From positions 23,174 to 87,173 of the forward strand of contig JARBUN010000014.1 of the NCBI GenBank assembly GCA_029239635.1: a DNA stretch of 64,000 bases, given 5' to 3'. Both the position numbers and the translations under genes were made by a program. Of the stretch, positions 17,435-26,761 are shown piece after piece. Source of the DNA: Microbacterium sp. (GTDB taxonomy: Bacteria; Actinomycetota; Actinomycetes; Actinomycetales; Microbacteriaceae). How positions within the stretch are numbered: position 1 is the first letter of the stretch; each line of letters starts with the position of its first letter. A model generated the notes under the pieces. That model worked only from the letters and a program-made list of their open reading frames with translations, had not been told where the DNA came from and searched no databases.

Positions 17435-19354
17435 ATGGGTGACTGGATCAGCGCCGTTCCGTCGTACCTTGTCGTCGTCCTGGTCCTGATCCTTCCCGGT
17501 GCCGCCGTGGTCGCGGCCGGATGGGGTGTCCGCAATCCGCAGCGCCTGCTGCTGGCGCCGGCGATCTCGGCGACCCTCGCGGCGGCCGCCTCCACGATCG
17601 CGCATTTCGTCGGGCTGCGGTGGAACCTGCTCCCCCTCGCGCTGTTCACCCTCGTGGTGGTCGGGATCGCCCTCCTGCTGCGCCGCGGGAACGGGGCCGA
17701 CCCGGCACCGGCCGGACGCCGCACCCTCCTCACCGTGGTGCTCTCGCTCGGAGCGACCGCCGCGGTCACGACCGTGATGTTCGCCCGCGCCTTCGGCTCC
17801 CCCGACAACATCGCGCAGCGCTTCGACAACATCGTCCATCTGAACGCCATCGCCCTCGCCGTGCAGACGGGCGACGCCTCGGGGTTCCAGATCGGCGCGA
17901 CCAGCGACATCGGGTTCTATCCCAATGGGTGGCACGCCCTGACCACGTTGGCCGTCGAGCTCACCGGCGCCTCCGCCCCGGTGGCCGTCAACGGGGCGAA
18001 TCTCGCCTTCGTGTCGGTGCTGTGGCCGGCGTCGATCATGGCCTTGGTCGGCGCGCTGTTCGCGCAGCGACGCACGGCCTACATCACAGCCGCCGCACTC
18101 TCCGCAGGCTTCGGCGCTTTCCCTGCCCTGTTCTTCAACTGGGGCGTGCTCTACCCCAACCTCATCGGCTACGCGATGGCGCCGGCCGCGCTGTCGACGG
18201 TCGTCACGGCGCTGGACGACCGCGGTCCGCGCGCACTGACGCGCGCTCTCCTGCTCGTCGCGCTGCTCGCGGGGGGCGTGTTCCTCGGCCACCCGAACGC
18301 TTTCCTCTCGCTCCTCGCCTTCTCGGCCGCCCTCGTCATCGGCATCCTGGTCATCCGCGCGTTCGACTCCCGCACCCGTTCGTCGGTGATCGGTGTCGGG
18401 GCGGCGGTCGCCGGGTTCGGCATCGTCATGGCGATCGTGTGGTCCGTGTTCCGCACCGGTGCGGAGCACTCCCGGTGGGAGCCCTGGCAGAACCTCGCCC
18501 AGGCCGCCGGCGAAGGGCTCTTCGCGTCCCCCCGCGGCTTCACGCCGACGATCATCGTGGTCGCGCTCCTCGTCGCCGGTTTCATCGCCGTCGCCCGGCG
18601 CCCGCGATGGCTTCCCGTCCTGGCGGTGTTCGCCGTCGCGGTGGCGCTGTTCATGGTGGTCTCGGGCCTGCGCATCGACTCTCCCGTGCGCCAGCTTCTA
18701 ACGAACCCCTGGTACAACGACTCGAACCGTCTGGCCGCACTCCTTCCCCTCGCCGCCATTCCCGTCGCCACCCTCGGCGCACTGCTGATCGTCGACGTCG
18801 CACGGCGATGGGCGGCACGGCGATCGCTCCCGCGGTGGACGCGCCCGACGGCCGCCGTCCTCGCGATCGTCGCCGTGTTCTCGGTGGCGGTCGGCCCCAA
18901 CGTCCGCATCGCGCTCGCCCAGGTTCACGAGGCCTACGCCTACACCGACAACGCGCTCATCCTGTCCGCTGACGAGCACGCCCTGCTCGAGCGCCTCGAC
19001 GACGAGACCCCCGCCGACGCGCTCATCATCGGCAGCCCGCGGACGGGGACGTCGCTGGCCCTCGCCCTCGCCGACCGCGAGGTGACCCAGCGGCACGTCT
19101 TCGGTTCCCCGTCCCCCGAGCTCCTGTTCCTCAACACGCACCTGCGCGACATCGACACCGACCCCGCCGTCTGCTCCACGGTCGACGAGCTCGGGATCGA
19201 CTACGTGCTGGACTTCGGCCGTCGCGACGTGATCGATGACCCGAACGGAGCCACCGCGTACGACGGCATCCAGGATCTCGCTCCGTCCGCGCACCTCGTC
19301 CTCGTCGACTCCCAGGGCCCCGAGGCTCGTCTGTTCCGAATCGAGGGGTGCTGA
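17435..19354 (+). CDS. DUF6541 family membrane protein, GT-C-like
   Basis: 639 residues, about twelve membrane segments, then an outer C-terminal domain of roughly 130 residues. Notable pieces: RFDNIVHLNAIALAVQTGDASGFQIG in the first large loop (acidic residues that could be the active site of a GT-C fold, inference), GFYPNGWHALT, and a late PADALIIGSPRTGTSLALALADR. DUF6541 proteins recur in actinobacterial glycan clusters; the exact reaction is unknown, but use of a lipid-phosphate sugar is plausible. ATG at 17435 has GGAG 10-13 bases upstream and is preferred over the GTG at 17402. Its TGA ends 2 bases before the next gene. Confidence 0.8.
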   Translation: MGDWISAVPSYLVVVLVLILPGAAVVAAGWGVRNPQRLLLAPAISATLAAAASTIAHFVGLRWNLLPLALFTLVVVGIALLLRRGNGADPAPAGRRTLLTVVLSLGATAAVTTVMFARAFGSPDNIAQRFDNIVHLNAIALAVQTGDASGFQIGATSDIGFYPNGWHALTTLAVELTGASAPVAVNGANLAFVSVLWPASIMALVGALFAQRRTAYITAAALSAGFGAFPALFFNWGVLYPNLIGYAMAPAALSTVVTALDDRGPRALTRALLLVALLAGGVFLGHPNAFLSLLAFSAALVIGILVIRAFDSRTRSSVIGVGAAVAGFGIVMAIVWSVFRTGAEHSRWEPWQNLAQAAGEGLFASPRGFTPTIIVVALLVAGFIAVARRPRWLPVLAVFAVAVALFMVVSGLRIDSPVRQLLTNPWYNDSNRLAALLPLAAIPVATLGALLIVDVARRWAARRSLPRWTRPTAAVLAIVAVFSVAVGPNVRIALAQVHEAYAYTDNALILSADEHALLERLDDETPADALIIGSPRTGTSLALALADREVTQRHVFGSPSPELLFLNTHLRDIDTDPAVCSTVDELGIDYVLDFGRRDVIDDPNGATAYDGIQDLAPSAHLVLVDSQGPEARLFRIEGC

Positions 19355-19356
19355 CG

Positions 19357-20446
19357 ATGTCGCGCGAAACGACCGTCGCCGTCGCCTACGACTGCCTCTT
19401 CCCGTACTCGACCGGCGGGGGCGAGCGGCAGTATCGCGCCGTCGCCGACGAACTCGGGCGCGGGGGACTCGAGGTCGACTACCTCACTGCGGTGCAGTGG
19501 GACGGACCGACCCCGGCCGAGGAGCATTTCCGCACCCGCGCCATCACGGGCCGCCTGAACCTGTACTCCCCCGGCGGCGTGCGCCGTATCCCCGCGGCCC
19601 TTCGCTACGCCGCCGCACTGTTCCGCACGCTCGTTCGCCGCCGTCGTCGCTACACCGCGGTGATCGTCAGCGGTCTGCCGATCTTCAACGTCTTCGCGGC
19701 GCGACTGGCCCTGCTCCGCAGCGATCGCGATCACCCCCCTCGCCACCTGCCACTCGCAGTTGACGGCGACGCGTCTCCGCGGCGAGGGCCTGCGCCGAGC
19801 ACCGCTCGTCAGCCCCGGGCTCATCGACGACGCCGTCGACGTCGAGACCCCCGGCCCCGCGGCCGACCCGCCCTACGTCCTGTACGTCGGCCGCCACATC
19901 CCCGACAAGCAGGTCGAGGTCATCCCCGCCGCCGTCGCCGCGGCGCGCGAGAGCCTTCCCGATCTCCGTCTCGTGATCCTCGGCACGGGCCCGAGCTCCG
20001 ACGCCGTGCGCGCCGAGGTCCGCCGGGTCGACGGGGAGGACTGGACCGAGTTCCCCGGATTCGTCTCGGATGCCGAGCTCGACACGCTGCTGCACGGGGC
20101 GCTCGCTCTCGTCCACCCGTCGCGCCGCGAGGGCTTCGGTCTCGTCGTCGTCGAGGCCAACGCCCACGGCACCCCGGTCGTCCTCGTCGCGCACGAGGGC
20201 AACGCCGCCACCGAGCTCATCGACGACGGCGTCAACGGCGTCGTCGCCCCGACCACCCACCCCGACGATCTCGCCCGGGCCATCCGGGCCGTCGCGGACG
20301 GCGGTGACGACCTCCGCCGCAGCGCGCGCGCCTGGTACGACACCGCCGTTCGAACCCGCACCATCCGCCGCACCGTGGAGGGCATCGCGTCAGCACTGGC
20401 GCTGCCGACCCGCTCCTCGGTGAAGACGAAAGAAGACACCCCGTGA
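19357..20446 (+). pseudogene. Family 4 glycosyltransferase, broken by deletion and frameshift
   Basis: Two halves of one GT4 protein lie in different frames. The first (ATG 19357) covers the N-terminal Rossmann half: VAYDCLFPYSTGGGERQYRAVADEL up to ARLALLRS near 19725. After that the frame turns to proline/arginine-rich nonsense. The second half is in the next frame from about 19730: AITPLATCHSQLTATRLR, then PYVLYVGRHIPDKQVEV, HPSRREGFGLVVVEA and the end at 20446. The 40 or so residues normally linking the halves are missing. Either a real deletion of about 100-150 bases or an assembly error. The following GT2 gene starts on its stop (GTGA), so it belonged to the same coupled operon. Confidence 0.8.
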
Positions 20447-21642
20447 CCACTCCCGCACCGACGGACGACGTCGAACTGACGATCCTCATGCCCTGCCTCA
20501 ACGAGGCCGAGACGCTCGAGGTGTGCATCCGCAAGGCGCAAGGCTTCCTCCAGCGCAGCGGCATCCGGGGAGAGGTGCTCATCTCCGACAACGGCAGCAC
20601 CGACGGCTCCCAGGCGATCGCCGAGGGGCTCGGCGCGCGCGTCTCGCACGCCCCGCGTCGCGGCTACGGTGCCGCGCTCATCAACGGCATCGAGACCGCC
20701 CGCGGCCGGTTCGTCATCATGGCCGACGCCGACGACAGCTACGACTTCGAGAACCTCGAGCCCTTCGTCGAGCGCCTCCGCGCGGGCGCCGACCTCGTCA
20801 TGGGCAACCGCTTCCGCGGCGGAATCGCACCGGGGGCCATGCCGCCGCTGCACAAGTACCTCGGCAACCCGGTGCTCTCGTTCATCGGAGAGCTGTTCTT
20901 CCGTCCCGGCATCCGGGATTTCCACTGCGGTCTGCGCGGTTTCAACCGCGCGCGCATCCGCGACCTCGACCTGCAGACCACCGGCATGGAGTTCGCCTCC
21001 GAGATGGTCGTGCGCGCCTCTCTCGCGCGCTACCGCATCGAAGAGGTGCCGACCACGCTCAAGAAGGACGGGCGCTCGCGCCCGCCGCACCTGCGCAGCT
21101 GGCACGACGGCTGGCGGCACCTCCGCTTCCTGCTGCTGTTCGCTCCGCGCTGGTTGTTCGTCTACCCCGGCCTCGTCGCGTTCTTCCTGGGGGCGATCGC
21201 GGTCGGTGTGCTCTCGTTCGGCGGGGTCGAGATCGCCGGGGTGGGCTTCGACGTCACCACGATGGTCTACGCGAGCGCGCTGTGCGTGATCGGGTTCCAA
21301 TCCCTGCTGTTCTTCTGGCTCACCAAGCTCTACGCCACGCAGGAGGGCTTCCTTCCGACGAGCGAGCGATATCGACGGATCGTCGCCAAATGGTCGGCCG
21401 AGCGCGGTCTGCTCATCGGGCTCGCCCTCTTCGTCCTGGGCATCGTCATCGGCATCGTCCAGGTGACGCTGTGGGGCAGCCTCGACTTCGGGCAGCAGAA
21501 CGCCGCTCAGGCGGTGCGCATCGCGGTTCCGAGCGCCCTCACGATCATCCTCGGCTTCCAGACGGTCATGATGAGCTTCTTCTCCGGCGTCCTCACCACC
21601 CCGCGACGCGAGCAGCGGCCCGAAGCCGTCATCGAGAACTGA
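20443..21642 (+). CDS. Family 2 glycosyltransferase, DPM1/GtrB-like, membrane-anchored
   Basis: 399 residues. Residues about 10-240 are a polyprenyl-phosphate-sugar synthase-like GT-A domain: TILMPCLNEAETLEVCI, SDNGSTDGSQ, MADADDSYDF (metal-binding acidic motif), FHCGLRGFNR. Four or five membrane helices follow in the last 160 residues. Such enzymes make undecaprenyl-phosphate sugars for use outside the cell; the sugar is not predictable. GTG at 20443 overlaps the broken GT4 gene upstream, and the next gene overlaps its own stop by one base. Confidence 0.85.
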   Translation: MTTPAPTDDVELTILMPCLNEAETLEVCIRKAQGFLQRSGIRGEVLISDNGSTDGSQAIAEGLGARVSHAPRRGYGAALINGIETARGRFVIMADADDSYDFENLEPFVERLRAGADLVMGNRFRGGIAPGAMPPLHKYLGNPVLSFIGELFFRPGIRDFHCGLRGFNRARIRDLDLQTTGMEFASEMVVRASLARYRIEEVPTTLKKDGRSRPPHLRSWHDGWRHLRFLLLFAPRWLFVYPGLVAFFLGAIAVGVLSFGGVEIAGVGFDVTTMVYASALCVIGFQSLLFFWLTKLYATQEGFLPTSERYRRIVAKWSAERGLLIGLALFVLGIVIGIVQVTLWGSLDFGQQNAAQAVRIAVPSALTIILGFQTVMMSFFSGVLTTPRREQRPEAVIEN

Positions 21643-22766
21643 TGGTCGCGCGCCGCATCCTCGTCGACCTGCTGGGCTTCACCGGTTCGCGCGGCGGGAC
21701 CGAGACCTACGTGCGGGAGCTCCTCCCGCGCCTGGAGGAGCGGTTGCCGCACGCCCGCTTCGCGGCCCTCACGGGGCGCGCGGGGCAGACGCGGGTCACG
21801 ACCTTCTTCCCCGGCGCGGTCCAGATCGTGCCGTGGGTGGGCGCGGACCCGGCGACGTGGGCGCTCGGCGCCGTCGCCGCAACCGACGTCCTCGCCCGGC
21901 GGTACCGGGCGGACCTCGTGTGGGCACCCGCCAACTTCGGACCGGTCTTCCGCGGGGTCCGGCGTGTGGTCACGGTGCACGACGCGATCTACGACGAGGT
22001 ACCCGGCGGGCTCGCCGAGCGCGCGCAGCGCAGCGTCACCTCCCTCCTTATGCGGCGGTCAGCGCGCACCGCCGATCACGTGCTCACGGTGTCGCACGCC
22101 GCCGCGGAGAGCATCCGCACCCATCTCGGCGTCGCCGCCGACCGCATCTCCGTGGTCCACAACGGCAGCGCCGAGCCGCGTCCGCAAGACGATCCGGCCG
22201 CAACCCTCGTTGCGCTCGGCCTCCCGCGGGGCCGACCGATCGCGCTGAGCGTCGGCAACCGGATGCCGCACAAGAACTTCCGCGGCCTGCTCGAGGCCGT
22301 GGCATCCCTTCCCGCCGCTCGACGGCCCGTGACGGTCATCGCCGGCAGCCGCCTGCCCGACCCCCTCTCCGTCGAGGTCGAGCGGCTCGGCCTGGAGCGC
22401 GACGTGGTGCTTCCCGGCTGGGTGAGCGACGCCCAGCTCGAGGCCCTGTTCCAGGTCGCCGACCTGTACGTCTGCCCCTCCCTCGTCGAGGGGTTCGGCC
22501 TCCCGGTCGTCGACGCGCTGCGGAGATCCGTCCCGGTCCTCGCCAACGACGTCCCCGTCCTTCGCGAGGTCGGCGGGGACGCCGCCCGTTACGCGGATGC
22601 CACGGATGCCGCCGCCTTCGGCGACGCGATCCGCGCCGCGCTCGCCGCCCCGCCGGACTCCGCGACCCGCGACGCCGCGCAGAAGTGGGCCTCGCGCTTC
22701 ACCTGGGACGATGCGGCCGACGGCGTGGCGGAGGTCCTGGACCGTACGCTCGGGGAGCGTCGATGA
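21642..22766 (+). CDS. Family 4 glycosyltransferase
   Basis: 374 residues, GT-B fold. N-terminal half: LVDLLGFTGSRGGTETYVREL and VVTVHDAIYDEVPGG. C-terminal nucleotide-sugar half: VGNRMPHKNFRGLLEAV, LPGWVSDAQLEALFQVADLYVCPSLVEGFGLPVVDAL, with the E-x7-E-type motif in VEGFGLPVVDA. Likely adds mannose, rhamnose or a similar sugar in the cytoplasm. TGATG overlap with the gene before it, ATGA overlap with the broken flippase after it. Confidence 0.87.
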   Translation: MVARRILVDLLGFTGSRGGTETYVRELLPRLEERLPHARFAALTGRAGQTRVTTFFPGAVQIVPWVGADPATWALGAVAATDVLARRYRADLVWAPANFGPVFRGVRRVVTVHDAIYDEVPGGLAERAQRSVTSLLMRRSARTADHVLTVSHAAAESIRTHLGVAADRISVVHNGSAEPRPQDDPAATLVALGLPRGRPIALSVGNRMPHKNFRGLLEAVASLPAARRPVTVIAGSRLPDPLSVEVERLGLERDVVLPGWVSDAQLEALFQVADLYVCPSLVEGFGLPVVDALRRSVPVLANDVPVLREVGGDAARYADATDAAAFGDAIRAALAAPPDSATRDAAQKWASRFTWDDAADGVAEVLDRTLGERR

Positions 22767-23946
22767 CGGACACGGCGGGACCGGCACCGCTGCGCGGACG
22801 CCTCCTGGGCTTCATGGTGGTCCCGGCCATCGCCGCGATCTCGCCTCTCCTGGTGCGATCGGTTACGGGTGGACGGCGGTGGGCCCCGCGCTCATCTCGA
22901 TCGCGCCCGACGACGATCGGCGCGCGCGGCTGTACCGGGATTCGATCGTGGTGCGACTCCTGCTCGCCGTGATCGTGCTGCCCGTCCTCGCCGTCGTGTG
23001 CTGGTTCGTGGCCTCGCCCGGATCCGAGCTGCTGACGGTCCTGATGGGCGTCCAGGGCGCCCTCATCGCCCTGACCTTCACCTGGTATTGCGCGGGCGTC
23101 GGAGATCCCCGCACGATCATCGTCTACGACGCGGTCCCGCGCGTGGTGGCCACCGCCCTCGCCGCGGGGGCGATCCTGCTGACCGGCGTCGTCGAGCTGT
23201 ACCCGGTCGCGGGCATCCTCGTGACCCTGGGAGGCACGACGCTCTTCAGTGCACGCCTGCTGCGTCGGCATCCCGGTCCCTGGCCCCCGGCGCGCGAGAT
23301 CCCCGGGCTCTTGCGCGCGGGGCTCCCCGTCGCCGTCAACGACGCCGCTCTGAGCGCGTACTCCAGCGTCCCCGCTCCTCTCGTGAACGTGACGGCGCTC
23401 CCGTCCGCGGCAGCCGGCTACGCCTCGGCCGACAAGATGTTCAAGCTCGGCAGCGTGCTGCCCTTCACCCTCGCGAGCGCCTTCCAGAGCTGGGTGAGCG
23501 AGGGCGACACCCTCGACCGCCGCCGACGCCTGCGCGTCGCTCTGGCGACGCACGGTGCCTTCGGCGTCCTCGGCGCCCTCGTCCTCACCGCACTCGGGCC
23601 CTGGGTGAGCCTGGTCATGTTCGGGGAGTCGGCCGCGGCCGGTATCGATCTGGTGGCCGCGATGGGCCTCGTGTTCCTCTTCCTCTCGGTGCGCACCTCG
23701 ATGACGCGTCACGTGCTGTTCCCCGCGGGCAAGGCCCGCCTGGTCATGCGCGCTACGCTCGTGGCGACGGCGATCGGCGTCCCCGCGATGGTGGCCATGG
23801 CCATCGTGATCGGCCCCCTCGGTGCGGCTCTCGGCTACGCCGTCACCGAGGGTCTGGCCACCCTCCTGCTATGGCGGCCGTGCGCCGTCGCGATGCGCGA
23901 CATCGCCTCCCCTCCGGCCCGAGAAGAACAGGACCGCACCGTATGA
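22763..23946 (+). pseudogene. Wzx-type oligosaccharide flippase, broken by deletion and frameshift
   Basis: ATG at 22763 begins a normal flippase N-terminus (LRGRLLGFMVVPAIAAISPLLV), but at about 22857 the frame changes. The rest of the protein continues one frame over, from AIGYGWTAVGPALISIAPDD to the stop at 23946, with about ten membrane segments and the family loop LRAGLPVAVNDAALSAYSSVPAPLVN. Roughly 30-40 residues (the first periplasmic loop and part of the second helix) appear lost. Read in its own frame the first part stops at 22972. A Wzx protein would flip lipid-linked repeat units across the membrane. Overlaps both neighbours by 4 bases, so it is part of a tightly coupled operon. 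Confidence 0.8.
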
Positions 23947-24824
23947 CCTCCTCCCCCCGCGACTCGGCCTCGCGCCTCGGCGCCGTCGTGCTCACCTGGC
24001 GCGATCGCGTGCAGACCGTCGAGTGCGTGACAGGTCTTCTCGCGTCTCCCGCCGTCGGCCGCGTCGTGGTCGTCGACAACGAAGCCGATGGAACGATCCG
24101 GGATGCCTTCGCGCCCGACGAGCGGATCGAGTTCGTCGAGTTGACCGCCAACACCGGATTCGCGGTCGGGGTGAACGCGGGGATGAAGGTCCTCCTCGCC
24201 GACGACGACATCGATCTCCTCCTGATCATGAACAACGACGCGACCCTCCCCTCGAGCGACATCGAGCTCTTGCGTGCCGCCCTGGACGCTGACGCGTCGC
24301 TCGGCGTCGTGGGACCGCGCATCGTCACCCCCGACGGCCAGCGCTTCTCCGCCGGCGGGGTGGTCAATCGCCTGACGTGGGGCATCCGGCAGCCGCGACC
24401 GGCCGAGCAGCCCGACTTCCTGACCTGGGCCTGCGTCCTCGTGCGGCGCTCGACGCTCGAGACCGCGGGCCTGCTCGACGAGCGCTTCTTCATGTACTGG
24501 GAAGACGTGGAGTACGGATTCCGCCTCCGTGCCCGGGGGATCGGCTTCGCCGAGGTCGCGGATGCCGTCCTCACCCACGCGGTCTCCTCATCGCACGCGC
24601 GGGCCGGCTCGCGGATTCTCGCGTACTCCAGCCAGGCGTTCCGTCACTTCCTCGCCCTTCACGGCGGAGCGACGACCGCGACGGGTCTCGCCCGGCTCAG
24701 CGCCAAGGTCCTGCTCACCCTGGCCCGCGGAGACCGCCGCGGGGCGGCGTACGTGCGGGCCGGCTGGCGCCTCGGCTCCCCCGCTCCCGATCCGGCCTAC
24801 CCGGCCGTGAACGCCCTGCCCTGA
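23943..24824 (+). CDS. Family 2 glycosyltransferase, rhamnosyltransferase-like
   Basis: 293 residues with the WbbL-type layout: GAVVLTWRDRVQTVECV, VVVDNEADG, NTGFAVGVNAGMKVL, MNNDATLPSS as the metal-binding site, then WACVLVRRSTLETAGLLDERFFMYWEDVEYGFRLRARG. Proteins with this pattern often transfer rhamnose from dTDP-rhamnose, which the window can make (rmlA-D), but donor choice cannot be read from the sequence. The ATG at 23943 overlaps the stop of the flippase. Confidence 0.85.
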   Translation: MTSSPRDSASRLGAVVLTWRDRVQTVECVTGLLASPAVGRVVVVDNEADGTIRDAFAPDERIEFVELTANTGFAVGVNAGMKVLLADDDIDLLLIMNNDATLPSSDIELLRAALDADASLGVVGPRIVTPDGQRFSAGGVVNRLTWGIRQPRPAEQPDFLTWACVLVRRSTLETAGLLDERFFMYWEDVEYGFRLRARGIGFAEVADAVLTHAVSSSHARAGSRILAYSSQAFRHFLALHGGATTATGLARLSAKVLLTLARGDRRGAAYVRAGWRLGSPAPDPAYPAVNALP

Positions 24825-24840
24825 TCCGAGAGGACGCCCC

Positions 24841-25722
24841 ATGACCATCGGCTTCGTCGTGACGACGCTGGGACGGCTCGAGCCGCTCCGCGCCCTGCTG
24901 ACATCTCTCGAGCACCAGCTCCAGGACGGCGACCATGTCGTTCTCGTCGCGCAGGGCGCCCAGGAGGACGTGGCGACCCTCGCCGCCGAGTTCTCGGCGC
25001 GCGGTGTGCCGGTCACCGCGACCACCTCGGCTCGGGGCGCCTCCCTGGGGCGCAACACGGGCGTCGCGGCCCTGCCCGCCGGGGACGCCGTCGTCACCTT
25101 CCCGAACGACAACACGACGTATCCCGCCGGCACCGTGGCCGCCTTGCACGCGGCCGTCGACGACCCCTCCTTCCTCGCGGGGGGCTTCACGTCGTGGGAT
25201 GAGCGCGGCCCCAAGACGACGCTCCCCACCCCGGGGACACCGCTGGACAAGTACAACGTGTGGGCGGTGATCGAGATGGGCATCCTCATCCGCCGCTCGC
25301 TGTTCGACGCCGTCGGGGGGTTCGACCAGAACATGGGTCCGGGCTCGGCGTCGCCGTGGCAGGTGGCCGAGGGCACCGACCTGCTGCTCCGCGCGATGGC
25401 GCACGAGCCTCGTCTCCTCCACGAGTTCCGGTGGCTCCCTGCCGACGTCCACGTCGACGGCATCTCGACCGGCTTCGGACTCAGCACCGCCGAGCGTCGG
25501 CGCAAGCTCCGCGCGTACGGTCGGGGAACCGGGCGCGCGTTCGCCGTCCACGGGTACCCGCTCTGGTGGCGCCTCGCCTTCGCCGCCGCCGGGCTGCTGT
25601 ACGGGGTGCGCAATCCGCGCCCGATCACGATCGGCGACGGGTGGCCGATGTTCCTCGGTCGCCTCGAGGGCACCATCGGGCGCACGTTCGGCCAGGCGCG
25701 CATGGTGTCCGCCACCCGCTGA
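24841..25722 (+). CDS. Family 2 glycosyltransferase
   Basis: 293 residues with a GT2 fold: [37 protein letters not shown], then [11 protein letters not shown] where the usual DxD is NDN, and [29 protein letters not shown] as the acceptor-side motif. The last 60 residues are hydrophobic and may sit on the membrane. It follows the previous gene after 16 bases, with GAGAGGA as ribosome site. Substrate unknown. Confidence 0.82.
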   Translation: MTIGFVVTTLGRLEPLRALLTSLEHQLQDGDHVVLVAQGAQEDVATLAAEFSARGVPVTATTSARGASLGRNTGVAALPAGDAVVTFPNDNTTYPAGTVAALHAAVDDPSFLAGGFTSWDERGPKTTLPTPGTPLDKYNVWAVIEMGILIRRSLFDAVGGFDQNMGPGSASPWQVAEGTDLLLRAMAHEPRLLHEFRWLPADVHVDGISTGFGLSTAERRRKLRAYGRGTGRAFAVHGYPLWWRLAFAAAGLLYGVRNPRPITIGDGWPMFLGRLEGTIGRTFGQARMVSATR

Positions 25723-25741
25723 GGGCCCGGGACCCCGCTGT

Positions 25742-25747
25742 TACGCT
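25742..25747 (+). promoter_or_regulatory. -10 hexamer of the UDP-xylose synthase gene
   Basis: TACGCT ends 6 bases before the GTG at 25754; a leaderless start is likely. Confidence 0.45.
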
Positions 25748-25753
25748 GAGGAC

Positions 25754-26695
25754 GTGTCATCCAGAGTTCTCATCACCGGCGGTGCCGGCTTCATCGGGTC
25801 CCACCTCTCCGAGCGGCTGCTCGCCGAGGGCAACGAGGTCATCTGCGTCGACAACTTCTTCACGGGATCCCGCCGCAACGTCGAGCACCTGTTCGACAAC
25901 CCGCGGTTCGAGCTCATGCGGCACGATGTCACCTTCCCCCTGTACGTGGAGGTCGACCAGATCTACAACCTCGCGTGCCCGGCCTCTCCGGTGCACTACC
26001 AGCACGACCCGGTGCAGACCACCAAGACCAGCGTCATGGGCGCGATCAACATGCTGGGTCTCGCCAAGCGCCTTCGGGTGCCGATCCTGCAAGCCTCCAC
26101 CTCCGAGGTCTACGGCGACCCGGCGGTCCATCCGCAGACCGAGGACTACTGGGGCAACGTCAATCCGATCGGCACGCGCTCCTGCTATGACGAGGGCAAG
26201 CGCGCCGCCGAGACGCTCTTCTTCGACTACCGCCGCCAGCACGACCTGTCGATCAAGGTCATCCGCATCTTCAACACGTACGGCCCGCGGATGCACCCGA
26301 ACGACGGACGCGTGGTCTCGAACTTCATCGTCCAGGCCCTGCGCGGCGAGCCCATCACCATCTACGGCGACGGCTCGCAGACGCGCTCCTTCTGCTTCGT
26401 CGACGATCTGGTCGACGGAATGGTGCGCCTGATGAACACCGGCCACGACGTGACCGGCCCGATCAACGTCGGCAACCCGGGCGAGTTCACCATGCTCGAG
26501 CTCGCGAACGCCGTACTCGAGATCACCGGAAGCGGCTCGACGATCGAGCACCGTCCCCTCCCCCAGGACGACCCCAAGCAGCGCCAGCCCCACATCGACC
26601 TCGCGCGTCGCGAGCTCGGCTGGGAGCCGACGATCGCCCTGCGCCCCGGCCTCGAGCGCACGATCGACTACTTCCGGTCGGTGCTGGCGGACTGA
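25754..26695 (+). CDS. uxs: UDP-glucuronate decarboxylase (UDP-xylose synthase), SDR family
   Basis: 313 residues, the usual length for the decarboxylase-only form. It converts UDP-glucuronate to UDP-xylose with bound NAD. Visible: [11 protein letters not shown] for [18 protein letters not shown], the substrate segment [25 protein letters not shown], catalytic [18 protein letters not shown] and [12 protein letters not shown]. Family assignment is firm because the ASPVHYQ and [14 protein letters not shown] segments are specific to UXS. It supplies xylose to the nearby transferases; no UDP-glucose dehydrogenase gene is in the window. Confidence 0.92.
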   Translation: MSSRVLITGGAGFIGSHLSERLLAEGNEVICVDNFFTGSRRNVEHLFDNPRFELMRHDVTFPLYVEVDQIYNLACPASPVHYQHDPVQTTKTSVMGAINMLGLAKRLRVPILQASTSEVYGDPAVHPQTEDYWGNVNPIGTRSCYDEGKRAAETLFFDYRRQHDLSIKVIRIFNTYGPRMHPNDGRVVSNFIVQALRGEPITIYGDGSQTRSFCFVDDLVDGMVRLMNTGHDVTGPINVGNPGEFTMLELANAVLEITGSGSTIEHRPLPQDDPKQRQPHIDLARRELGWEPTIALRPGLERTIDYFRSVLAD

Positions 26696-26749
26696 CGGCG
26701 TCGGGGGCACCTCAGCCCCCTGGCAACACGGCCCGGGGACGCCCGCTCC

Positions 26750-26755
26750 TAAACT
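26750..26755 (+). promoter_or_regulatory. -10 hexamer of the 758-residue glycosyltransferase gene
   Basis: TAAACT ends 6 bases before the ATG at 26762. A small GGGGGC/GCCCCC hairpin at 26703-26720, just upstream, might end the previous transcript. Confidence 0.45.
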
Positions 26756-26761
26756 CGACAC

